Of a DNA stretch of 56,200 nt, positions 48,653-56,200 are shown piece by piece. The DNA is from Alcaligenaceae bacterium. Its GTDB lineage: Bacteria; Pseudomonadota; Gammaproteobacteria; Burkholderiales; Burkholderiaceae_B. A program made the position numbers and the translations under genes. How positions within the stretch are numbered: position 1 is the stretch's first letter; every line of letters starts with the position of its first letter. The notes under the pieces were generated by a model. It did not search any database. It was not told where the DNA came from and saw only the letters and a program-made list of their open reading frames with translations. The stretch covers positions 1 to 56,200 of the forward strand of contig JABMMM010000107.1 of the NCBI GenBank assembly GCA_013205565.1. The letters run 5' to 3'.

Positions 48653-50485
48653 ATGTGTGGCATCGTAGGTGCAGTTGCTTCAAAAGACATCACGCCGATT
48701 TTGCTTGAGGGGCTCAGCCGTCTTGAGTACCGCGGGTATGACTCGTGTGGTGTCGCCGTGTTTGATAACGGCACACTGCGCCGCGCGCGTAGTACCGAGC
48801 GTGTGGCCGAACTGGCCGCCACGATTACGCGTGAGCGAATCGCAGGATTTACGGGGATTGCGCACACCCGTTGGGCGACGCACGGCGCTCCGGTTACCCG
48901 CAACGCGCACCCGCATTTTTCAGGGCTTGCGCAAGAAGCCCCAAGCATTGCGTTGGTGCATAACGGCATTATCGAAAATCACGAAGACCTGCGCACCGAG
49001 TTGCAGGCGGTGGGCTATCTGTTTGAAAGCCAGACCGATACCGAAGTCATTGCGCATTTGGTGCGGCATTTGTATCACGGCGATCTGCTTGAGGCGGTTC
49101 AGCAGGCAGTTAAACGACTAAAAGGTGCCTATGCGATTGCGGTGTTTTGTCGCGATGAACCGCATCGCATTGTGGCGGCACGATACGGGTCGCCACTTGT
49201 GATTGGCCGCGGAACAAACGAAAACTTTTTGGCCTCTGATGCCTTGGCGTTGGCGGGTACGACCGATCAAATTGTGTATCTTGAAGATGGTGATGTGGCC
49301 GACTTGCAGCTTGGCAATGTCTGGATTATGGATGCAAACGGCAAGCAGGTGAACCGCAAGGTCAATACGGTGCAGGTACATACTGGCGCGGCTGAGCTTG
49401 GCCCGTATCGCCATTACATGCAAAAAGAAATTTTTGAGCAACCACGTGCGGTCGCTGATACGCTTGAAGATGTTGAGTCGATCACGCCTGAGCTGTTTGG
49501 CGACAGGGCCTATAAAACTTTTAAACAGATTGATCGCGTATTGATTTTGGCTTGCGGTACGAGTTATTACGCAGGGCTCACCGCGCAATACTGGATCGAA
49601 GCGGTTGCAAAAATTCCGGTCTCAGTTGAGATTGCCAGCGAGTACCGATACCGCGATAGCGTGCCTCACGCAAACACGCTGGTAGTGACCATTTCGCAGT
49701 CTGGCGAAACGGCCGATACGCTTGCAGCGTTAAAACATGCGCGCTCGCTTGGCATGCAACACACTTTGACGATTTGCAACGTGTCAACGAGTGCGATGGT
49801 GCGCGAGTGCGCGCTGGCTTACATCACGCGCGCTGGCGTTGAAATCGGTGTGGCCTCTACCAAAGCCTTCACGACCCAACTCACAGCGTTGTTCATGCTG
49901 ACGCTAGCCTTGGCCCAGGTGCACGGTCAGTTAACCGAGCAGCAAGAGGCCGAGCACGTTAAGGCGCTGCGACATTTACCCGCAGCGATTAGTGCCGTAC
50001 TCGCACTTGAGCCACAAATTATCGCGTGGGCCGAGCGCTTTGCCACCAAAGAGAACGCACTGTTTTTAGGCCGAGGCATGCATTACCCTATTGCACTCGA
50101 GGGCGCACTCAAGCTAAAAGAAATTAGCTATATCCATGCCGAGGCCTACCCTGCCGGCGAGCTCAAGCACGGCCCCTTAGCACTGGTCACCGAGCAAATG
50201 CCTGTGGTCACGATCGCACCCAATGATGCGTTGTTAGAAAAACTCAAATCGAATATTCAAGAAGTGCGCGCGCGCGGCGGCGAGTTGTATGTGTTTGCCG
50301 ACATGGATACACGGATTGTGAGCGCTGAGGGCGTGCATGTGATCCGCATGCCAGAGCACTATGGCTTGCTGTCACCGATTTTGCACACGGTGCCGTTGCA
50401 GTTATTGGCCTATCACACCGCGTGTTCACGCGGCACCGATGTCGACAAGCCACGCAATTTAGCCAAGAGTGTGACGGTCGAATAA
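48653..50485 (+). CDS. glmS: Glutamine--fructose-6-phosphate aminotransferase
   Basis: GlmS makes glucosamine-6-phosphate from fructose-6-phosphate and glutamine, the entry to amino-sugar synthesis. The 610-aa protein begins with the class II glutaminase domain, the catalytic Cys2 in MCGIVGAVA, then GYDSCGVA and [10 protein letters not shown]. Two SIS domains ([11 protein letters not shown] and [13 protein letters not shown]) follow, and the end is [11 protein letters not shown]. No glmS ribozyme is seen upstream. Confidence 0.97.
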   Translation: MCGIVGAVASKDITPILLEGLSRLEYRGYDSCGVAVFDNGTLRRARSTERVAELAATITRERIAGFTGIAHTRWATHGAPVTRNAHPHFSGLAQEAPSIALVHNGIIENHEDLRTELQAVGYLFESQTDTEVIAHLVRHLYHGDLLEAVQQAVKRLKGAYAIAVFCRDEPHRIVAARYGSPLVIGRGTNENFLASDALALAGTTDQIVYLEDGDVADLQLGNVWIMDANGKQVNRKVNTVQVHTGAAELGPYRHYMQKEIFEQPRAVADTLEDVESITPELFGDRAYKTFKQIDRVLILACGTSYYAGLTAQYWIEAVAKIPVSVEIASEYRYRDSVPHANTLVVTISQSGETADTLAALKHARSLGMQHTLTICNVSTSAMVRECALAYITRAGVEIGVASTKAFTTQLTALFMLTLALAQVHGQLTEQQEAEHVKALRHLPAAISAVLALEPQIIAWAERFATKENALFLGRGMHYPIALEGALKLKEISYIHAEAYPAGELKHGPLALVTEQMPVVTIAPNDALLEKLKSNIQEVRARGGELYVFADMDTRIVSAEGVHVIRMPEHYGLLSPILHTVPLQLLAYHTACSRGTDVDKPRNLAKSVTVE

Positions 50486-50668
50486 TGGCCAGAGCGCGCT
50501 CAAGGTAAAACCGCAAAGCGCAATCTAAATGCGCAAACTCTGCAAAGTAACCGACAAATGGTTTGCCTTGCCTCGATCGCATCGTCTATGTTCACTGAGC
50601 CTCATGCGGCGTACGAGGCCGATCGTTAAGCCGCAAGTGGTGCTATTTAACGAGTGAAAGGTCAATCC
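50486..50668. other. Non-coding gap after glmS
   Basis: This 183-bp stretch holds no convincing gene. A weak inverted pair GCGCAATCTAAATGCGC near 50517-50533 might contribute to glmS transcription termination. AAAGG lies 8 nt before the next ATG. Confidence 0.3.
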
Positions 50669-52069
50669 ATGCACGCGCGGGTCATTGCTGTAAAAATATT
50701 TTTACTCAGCCTATGGCTACCTCTTAGCTTGCTGCCCCCCGCTGTCGCACAGGCGCCAGTCATTATTGGAAAAGATCACTGGCTCTTTTACCGCCCAGAA
50801 ATTATTCAACCTGCAGATGAAGCTGCGATCAACACCTCTCTTGATCTGGTGCAGCGTTTCAATAAAATCTTGTCGGCAAATGGCACTGCGCTAGCGTATG
50901 CAGTTATTCCTATCAAAATGAGGATCTACGCTGATTTTTTGCCTGACGAGGTACGGCTCACCCCCTACATGGCCGCAAATTACGAACGTGCAACCAAGGT
51001 GCTCAAGACCAAGGGTGTTAATGTTGTCGATGTGAATACTGCGATGATGAAGAGCCCGATCCGCACAAGTATTTCGCCGATATTTTTGAAGGGCGACACG
51101 CACTGGTCGCAGCTTGGCGGGATGGTGGTGGCCGAGGCAATCAAAGATGAAATCTTGCTCAATCCAGTACTGAAGAAGGCTTACGACGCTACGCCCGAAG
51201 AAAAGTACACGATGGAGTTTCGTAAAAAGCTATACACCTTAAAAGGCGGCGATCTGCGAAATGGGCTCCCTGCCGATCACCCTAAGCATCCGCCAGAGCA
51301 GACCCTGTTGTTTGATATCAAGCAGGCTAAGAAGGCCGCCACGGGGTTGCTGGATGACACGGCGGTGCCAGAGGTAGTGCTGGTTGGCTCAAGCTACTCG
51401 CAAGAGTGGACATTGTTTTCGCAGGCGCTTAAATTTGCTTTGCAGCGCGATGTCTTAGCCTTTGCCGTCACCGCTGACAAGAGCCCTTGGGTTGGTTTGC
51501 TTGAAACCTATGTTGCTAGCGATAGTTTTCAAAAGCAGCCACCCAAGCTGTTGATCTGGGAGACCCCCGAGAGGGAGCTTGCCGCACCTCCTAACTATAC
51601 CTATCGCGAGCAGCGCTATAAAAGTGACAACACTGAATGGCTCTTGCGGGTCTCGGCTTGGGTGCAGCGCGCTTGTAAAGCATCTGCTGTATCCACAACG
51701 ATTGCAAAGCTTGGCCTTGCGGGCAAAGCGCAAAGCCTTGCTGATGATGCAATTGCTGTTGCTGCCACAGCCGAAGCGGATTTTGTAGAGGTGCGGCTGA
51801 GTCAGCCGATTACCAAGCAGCATTACGTCTCTGCACGATTGACCACTGATGGCTCGAAATTGGTGAGCGTCGAAGCGTCTGGGCCAGGCGTAGCCACCCG
51901 TCGGTTCACCTTAACGGTTGTGGGCGATGAGCTCGAATATAACTTTAAAATGCCCTTGCCGTCACTGGGCGCAGGTTACACAATGTTCAGGCTGTTTCCG
52001 GGTCAGACAGATAAATTCAGTATTAAGCAGCTCGCGGTGTGTGAGCAGCCTTCCGACCTGCTGCTATAA
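50669..52069 (+). CDS. AlgX/AlgJ-like SGNH O-acetyltransferase (periplasmic)
   Basis: This 466-aa secreted protein has an N-terminal signal peptide (about 28 aa, ending AVAQA). An SGNH-like fold as in AlgX/AlgJ/WssH-type acetyltransferases carries D143 and H145 in KGDTHWSQLGG and the likely nucleophile S242 in VLVGSSYSQEW. A beta-rich C-terminal part (about 370-466) could be carbohydrate-binding. Such enzymes transfer acetyl groups to exopolysaccharide in the periplasm, usually with a membrane AlgI-type partner; none is in this window. It lies 306 bp before the VCBS protein gene. The GTG at 50654 is an alternative start without a good Shine-Dalgarno. Confidence 0.8.
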   Translation: MHARVIAVKIFLLSLWLPLSLLPPAVAQAPVIIGKDHWLFYRPEIIQPADEAAINTSLDLVQRFNKILSANGTALAYAVIPIKMRIYADFLPDEVRLTPYMAANYERATKVLKTKGVNVVDVNTAMMKSPIRTSISPIFLKGDTHWSQLGGMVVAEAIKDEILLNPVLKKAYDATPEEKYTMEFRKKLYTLKGGDLRNGLPADHPKHPPEQTLLFDIKQAKKAATGLLDDTAVPEVVLVGSSYSQEWTLFSQALKFALQRDVLAFAVTADKSPWVGLLETYVASDSFQKQPPKLLIWETPERELAAPPNYTYREQRYKSDNTEWLLRVSAWVQRACKASAVSTTIAKLGLAGKAQSLADDAIAVAATAEADFVEVRLSQPITKQHYVSARLTTDGSKLVSVEASGPGVATRRFTLTVVGDELEYNFKMPLPSLGAGYTMFRLFPGQTDKFSIKQLAVCEQPSDLLL

Positions 52070-52375
52070 AGAGCCCTCTCTCGCTCAAGGGATGACGCTC
52101 CCATCAGCATATCAATGGCTACAAAGGGTGTGATAGCGATCGCGCCTTGCCAAGAAGCGCATGGAGTCCGGTCTTAACGCAAAGGAGTCTAAAGCCATAC
52201 CCCTAGGGTCGCTTCTATAGCCGTTTTTACACTAAGGTAACGATGGGGCATTTGCCTCAACGTATTCAGGTGTCGTAGGGATGGCAATTTTTGTATTGTT
52301 TCGGGTGGGCAAGGGGCTCGGTGTCTGTGACGCCATTGCACGCTTGCGCCTGTTACAAACTGAGTGGGCGAGCGA
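52070..52375. other. Non-coding region upstream of the VCBS gene
   Basis: About 306 bp without a convincing gene. A palindrome CCCTAGGG at 52201-52208 (within ACCCCTAGGGT) could be a regulator half-site pair, and the region is presumably the promoter of the large surface-protein gene. A short minus-strand frame here overlaps the start of that gene and has no family features. Confidence 0.35.
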
Positions 52376-55300
52376 ATGGCGACTTTAGCCCCTGACTCGA
52401 TTCTCATACAAAGCCTCGCCGACTCTCACTCGGGCATTGGTCAGAATATTGAGGGCAGCGCCGGTGCGGGCGGTAACGTCAGTGCGAGCGCCTCTTCGGT
52501 TAATGGCCAATATGTGTCAAGTGGTTCGATCTCGGGTACAGGCCTTGGCTCTGGCGCTGAGCTCAGCGTCACGCCCGGCGAGGGGAATGTCGGTTCGTTA
52601 AGTCTTTCGGCAAACGGCAGTTATTCGCTTACGGTGGCCGATTCGGCGGCGCAGCAACTGACGCCCGGCGAGCCGCATACCGAAACCTTTGTGGTTCAGG
52701 GGGCGGATGGTAGTTCACAACAACTGAGTTTTAGTGTGCAGCAAACCCCTGAAGGGGTTTCGATTGGTGCGCCCTCGGTGAGTTTGCCAGACGCGACGAC
52801 AGGGATGTTTACCGACACGCAAATTGCCACCGGGTCTTTCCCGGTAAACGCCGAGGGTCAGACGCCTAGTGTCCAGTCTTTGTTGGGTGCGGGTGAGGCA
52901 CCTTTGGGCACGCTTTCGATCTCGGATTCGGGGCAATACACTTACAGTGTGTCGACAACGCAAAGTCAGGCGATTAATGCCAATGACACGCGGGCTGAGG
53001 CGTTTAGTGTTCAGACGCCAGACGGCGGCAACCAGCAAATCAGCTTCACCGTACATGGTGCGGGCTCAGACGGCGGGCTCGGGCAGTCAGGCATTACGGT
53101 AAACGTACCGACCAATACAGCGGGCGACGGCAGAACACTGCCCGATGACGCTGCGCTGACAGCGCTTGACGCGTCGGCCGTGGGGTTTTTCCGCGTGCCG
53201 GCAGACGGGCCGGGTACGGCGGCGGCAAACAGCGCAATTGCTTCAAGCCGCGCAGCGGCGACGACGAATATACAAACGGCCCAGTCCAGTGCAGAGGCCT
53301 CTCGAACTGCAGCCTTACTAGGTAACGCCGACGCAGGAGACTCGGGCCCGCCTGTTTCAAAAGCGGGCGTATTGCAAGATGATGGCGCGGGTTTAGATCG
53401 CGATGCCGAGGTGAGCGAGCCAGGCTTGGTTTCACCTCCAGTCGAGCCGCTCGTTGCAACAAATCCAATTATTGTGCCGGTTGTTGAACCGGTTCCAGCA
53501 GTGGTTGCTCCAGCTGATCCGGTGCCTGACGCGCCGCCACCGACTCCAGGCGAGCCCACACCTGCACCTGCACCCGCACCCACTGAGCCGACGGTGCCCG
53601 CACCGGAAGTGCCCGTGGTACCCGTGGCGGTTGTACCCGTGGCGGTTGTCGTGCAAAGCGTCATCAGCTCTTTTCTTGGTGGCGGGGTGCAAGAGGACGT
53701 GAATGTCCAGGCGGGCAACCTGCTGGCCAATGCCGGAACACTGCAGGCCACGGGCGCAAGCACCACAGGCACAAGCACCACAGGCACAAGCACCACGAGC
53801 GTTGGGTTCAATACCCTCGTGGTACCCGGTGCCGGCAATCTTGGCGTCTTGACCCTAGATTCCACAGGCGCTTACACCTACAGCGTATCAAATGCCGCAG
53901 TTCAGTATTTTGGCGCAAGCGACTCTAAAGTCGAGACCTTTACGGTTTCGACTCTTGATGGCACGACGAAAGAGTTGCAATTTACGATTTCGGGAAGCAA
54001 TGACGCAGCACTGATTGATGACCTGCCCGCCTCGACGGTCAAAGAAGATGTCAGCGTTGTGGCTGGCCGACTCAACATCAGCGGAACAATATCCCTAACG
54101 GACGTTGATCAAAATCAAGCGACTTTTCAGACCGCTGTGACGGGTGTTGTTGGCAATTTGGGTACGCTTGTGCTGACGGCAAATGGCGCCTACACCTACA
54201 GCGTTGCGAATGCCGCTGTACAGTATTTGGGTGCAGCCGATACAAAGTTTGAATCCTTTACCATCAAAAGTTTTGACGGTACCGAAAAAATCGAACAAGT
54301 CACGATTGCGGGGACAAATGATCTGGCGGTGATTGGTGACTTGCCTGCGGCGAGCGTGACCGAAGACTTGGCGGTTGTTTTAGGTCAGCTACGCGCAAGC
54401 GGCACAATTTCAATTACGGATGTCGATCAAAATCAAGCAAGCTTTCAGACCGTCGTCGATAGCGCATTGAGCAACTTGGGCGTATTGACGCTTGCGACCG
54501 ATGGCCAATATATCTACAGCGTGGCCAATGCCGCCGTTCAGTATTTGGGTGCGCTTGATACGAAGCTCGAGACCTTCACTGTCAAAAGTTTTGATGGCAC
54601 TGAAAAAATCGAACAAGTCACGATTTTTGGTGCCAATGATGTTGCGCTGATTACGGGTCCTGTCAACAACACGGTTACTGAAGATGTTGCGGTCGTAGGC
54701 GGCAAACTGACTGCAAGCGGTTCACTGCTGGCGACCGACGTCGATCAAAATCAGTCGAGCTTTCAGACAATAGTGGCGCCTGTCGGCTCGACGCTCGGGA
54801 GCCTAGCGCTTGGTGCCGACGGCCTGTACAGTTTTACCGTACTGAACGCCGACGCGCAGTACTTAGGAGCAGCGGACTCTAAAGTAGATACCTTTACCGT
54901 TAAAAGTTTTGATGGCACCGCAAAAGATGTCAGCTTTACAACCTTTGGCGCCAATGATCCAGCGCTCATTGGCGATCCGACTGTCGCTGATGTAACCGAA
55001 AGCTTTCAAGTTGTATCAGGCAATTTGCAGGCGCTTGGAACAATTTCTGTCAGCGATGTCGATCAATATCAGTCTGGTTTTCAGACGGGTGTGACGAGTG
55101 CTGTGGGTGCGCTGGGCAACTTAGTCTTGGCCGTAGATGGCACCTACGCGTATCGCGTTGCGAATGCAGCGGTGCTGTATTTGGGCGATGCCGAAACGAA
55201 AGTTGATACGTTTACCATTAAAAGTATTGACGGCACCCCCAAAGACGTCTCCTTCACGATACACGGCACCAATCAGGGAGCCGTGATCGGCAACCCAAGC

Positions 55301-56113
55301 CCGGCTGCAGTGGTTGAAGACCTGAATCTAGTCTTGGGCCGCCTCACGGAGACCGGCCGAATCAGCATCACTGACCCGGATACAGGCGAGGACAAGTTTC
55401 AGACGGCTGTGACTGCAGCAGCCGGCGACAAAGGCCAGCTGGTGTTGGCGGAAGACGGTACCTACACCTACAGCGTGGCAAACTCTGAGGTGCAATATCT
55501 CGGTGCCGGCGTTGTCAAGACCGATACTTTTACCATCAAGAGTTTTGACGGCACGTCGAAGGCTGTGCAGTTTACGATTACTGGTGTTAACGATGCCGCT
55601 GAGATTGTTGGACCAAGCCCCGCTGCGGTTACCGAAGATTTGGGTGTCAATGGCGCGGGTCGTTTGGTTGAGTCGGGTCGCTTGACCGTGACCGATGTGG
55701 ATACGGGTGAGGCGTCTTTTCGTACGGCAGTGACGGCCGCGGCAGGAGACAAAGGCCAGTTGACCTTGGCCACCGATGGCAGCTACACCTACAGCGTGCT
55801 GAATGCTGACGTACAGTATTTGGGCGCTGGGATCACCAAGACGGACACGTTTACTGTCAAGAGCCTCGATGGTACGGCCAAGGATATTGTCTTTACGATT
55901 ACTGGCGCCAATGATGCGGCATCTATCGGCGTGCCGGTGCCTGGTGCGGTCACAGAAGATGTCAATCCGAACGGTTTGGGCCTCTTAACCGAACTCGGTC
56001 GTATAAGTGTGAGCGACGTCGATGCTGGTGAATCAAGCTTTCAAACTGCGGTCACGGCAGGAGCAGGTGACTTAGGCCAACTGACGCTGGCGACTGATGG
56101 CAGCTACGCCTAA
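52376..56113 (+). CDS. Large VCBS-repeat surface protein / adhesin, interrupted by an in-frame TAA
   Basis: The 1245-residue part before the stop has two early degenerate repeats (about 52480-53060), an Ala/Ser-rich part and a Pro/Val-rich linker (about 53450-53660, PAPAPAPTEPTVPAPEVP type). From 53680 there is an array of VCBS repeats of 106 aa with the pattern T-ED-x-G-(R/L)-G-I-DVD-FQTAVT-G-L-L-DG-YTYSV-N-VQYLG-TDTFTVKSFDGT-I-G-ND. Such proteins are cell-surface adhesins, usually exported by type I secretion with a C-terminal signal. The TAA at 56111-56113 replaces a Tyr codon (TAC/TAT) conserved in all other repeats. The same frame stays open from there to the window end, so the true gene runs on. 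ATG 52376 is preferred over GTG 52364. Confidence 0.85.
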   Translation: MATLAPDSILIQSLADSHSGIGQNIEGSAGAGGNVSASASSVNGQYVSSGSISGTGLGSGAELSVTPGEGNVGSLSLSANGSYSLTVADSAAQQLTPGEPHTETFVVQGADGSSQQLSFSVQQTPEGVSIGAPSVSLPDATTGMFTDTQIATGSFPVNAEGQTPSVQSLLGAGEAPLGTLSISDSGQYTYSVSTTQSQAINANDTRAEAFSVQTPDGGNQQISFTVHGAGSDGGLGQSGITVNVPTNTAGDGRTLPDDAALTALDASAVGFFRVPADGPGTAAANSAIASSRAAATTNIQTAQSSAEASRTAALLGNADAGDSGPPVSKAGVLQDDGAGLDRDAEVSEPGLVSPPVEPLVATNPIIVPVVEPVPAVVAPADPVPDAPPPTPGEPTPAPAPAPTEPTVPAPEVPVVPVAVVPVAVVVQSVISSFLGGGVQEDVNVQAGNLLANAGTLQATGASTTGTSTTGTSTTSVGFNTLVVPGAGNLGVLTLDSTGAYTYSVSNAAVQYFGASDSKVETFTVSTLDGTTKELQFTISGSNDAALIDDLPASTVKEDVSVVAGRLNISGTISLTDVDQNQATFQTAVTGVVGNLGTLVLTANGAYTYSVANAAVQYLGAADTKFESFTIKSFDGTEKIEQVTIAGTNDLAVIGDLPAASVTEDLAVVLGQLRASGTISITDVDQNQASFQTVVDSALSNLGVLTLATDGQYIYSVANAAVQYLGALDTKLETFTVKSFDGTEKIEQVTIFGANDVALITGPVNNTVTEDVAVVGGKLTASGSLLATDVDQNQSSFQTIVAPVGSTLGSLALGADGLYSFTVLNADAQYLGAADSKVDTFTVKSFDGTAKDVSFTTFGANDPALIGDPTVADVTESFQVVSGNLQALGTISVSDVDQYQSGFQTGVTSAVGALGNLVLAVDGTYAYRVANAAVLYLGDAETKVDTFTIKSIDGTPKDVSFTIHGTNQGAVIGNPSPAAVVEDLNLVLGRLTETGRISITDPDTGEDKFQTAVTAAAGDKGQLVLAEDGTYTYSVANSEVQYLGAGVVKTDTFTIKSFDGTSKAVQFTITGVNDAAEIVGPSPAAVTEDLGVNGAGRLVESGRLTVTDVDTGEASFRTAVTAAAGDKGQLTLATDGSYTYSVLNADVQYLGAGITKTDTFTVKSLDGTAKDIVFTITGANDAASIGVPVPGAVTEDVNPNGLGLLTELGRISVSDVDAGESSFQTAVTAGAGDLGQLTLATDGSYA

Positions 56114-56200
56114 AGCGTGGCGAACAGCGCTGCGCAGTACTTGGGCGCAGGGGTCACCAAGACAGCCACTATCACGGTTACGAGCTTTGACGGTACGACC
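53680..56200 (+). repeat. Array of VCBS repeats with a 318-nt period
   Basis: The conserved ED (or E-S) codon pairs fall at 53693, 54044, 54362, 54680, 54998, 55316, 55634 and 55955. The spacing is exactly 318 nt five times, then 321; the first unit is longer (351) because of an inserted 15-bp tandem repeat. The units share short identical blocks (for example around FDGT) but differ by many bases elsewhere, so they are old duplications kept in register. Confidence 0.85.
53758..53796 (+). repeat. 15-bp tandem repeat coding Gly-Thr-Ser-Thr-Thr
   Basis: AAGCACCACAGGCAC occurs twice in tandem (53758-53772, 53773-53787), followed by a partial third copy. It encodes STTGT-type units at the start of the first VCBS repeat. 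Because the unit is a multiple of three, copy-number change keeps the frame. Confidence 0.75.

Noticed and set aside
52189-52407. 72-aa minus-strand frame in the gap before the adhesin
   Set aside because: It overlaps the start of the adhesin gene, has no recognisable domain and no convincing ribosome-binding site.
53011-53865. 284-aa open frame on the minus strand within the adhesin region
   Set aside because: Low-complexity Ala/Gly/Thr/Pro protein that is the mirror image of the repetitive coding strand; no start signal or family features.
53680-56200. Repeat array considered as CRISPR or satellite DNA
   Set aside because: The period is 318 nt, the units encode VCBS domains in one frame and there are no short identical repeats with unique spacers.

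Overview
The window looks like a chromosomal segment of a betaproteobacterium of the order Burkholderiales, most likely Alcaligenaceae or a close relative. This rests on the gene order sspB-sspA-petCBA, mscL, NIF3, HtrA-type protease, tatCBA-hinT-his operon-murA-bolA-mla genes, a Bug-type receptor next to gltDB, the cox-ctaA-ctaB-sco cluster, a PhaM-like gene and small families typical of the order (DUF2970, DUF2909, DUF3717). The family-level placement is inference. Coding density is high. There are no rRNA genes, CRISPR arrays or intact insertion sequences, and one tRNA gene.

Layout. 1-2006: end of an MlrC-family protein gene, tRNA-Thr(UGU), and the stringent-starvation pair sspB/sspA. 2019-4980: cytochrome bc1 operon petABC on the minus strand, closed by a strong hairpin. 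5061-7919: mscL, a NIF3-family gene, a membrane-anchored HtrA protease and a small XRE regulator. 8140-22895: an almost unbroken minus-strand gene string, read from mlaF through mlaE, mlaD, mlaA, mlaC, an ABC-2 exporter, bolA/ibaG, murA, hisG-D-B-H-A-F-I-E and hinT to tatABC, with many 4-bp start/stop overlaps. 23040-30277: a Bug receptor and glutamate synthase gltBD. 30361-32163: REP-like inverted repeats, a degenerate REP-associated transposase relative and an SdiA-regulated-domain protein. 32278-33229: rpoH under a promoter overlapped by a CIRCE-like operator. 33284-34147: a NUDIX hydrolase. 34384-42987: aa3-type cytochrome c oxidase with assembly genes (coxB, coxA, a 39-aa membrane protein, DUF2970, coxC, DUF2909, SURF1, a Sco-like protein, ctaA, ctaB, sco). 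43001-50485: DUF3717, PhaM-like protein, glmU, an MFS exporter, a GT4 glycosyltransferase, an Lrp regulator and glmS. 50669-56200: an AlgX/AlgJ-like acetyltransferase and a large VCBS-repeat surface protein that runs off the window.

How the genes fit together. The bc1 complex (whose Rieske protein carries a twin-arginine signal), the cytochrome oxidase and its haem A and copper assembly factors form one respiratory chain. The Tat translocase that would export the Rieske protein is encoded a few kb away. The mla genes maintain outer-membrane lipid asymmetry, while murA, glmU and glmS feed peptidoglycan and LPS synthesis. gltBD and the his operon cover nitrogen assimilation and histidine synthesis.

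What stands out. (a) A near-perfect CIRCE element spans the -35/-10 region of a putative rpoH promoter, so HrcA may repress the heat-shock sigma factor gene. (b) An intact transposase-family gene has lost its HUH histidines and sits beside a REP-like inverted pair. (c) Several expected genes are absent from otherwise conserved clusters (hisC, mlaB, ctaG/cox11), and mlaE carries a one-base frameshift. (d) An in-frame TAA interrupts the VCBS protein at a normally conserved Tyr codon while the frame stays open beyond it. I did not find a clearly new multi-gene defence or biosynthetic system. The best leads are the rpoH control region, the transposase/REP locus and the interrupted adhesin with its neighbouring acetyltransferase.
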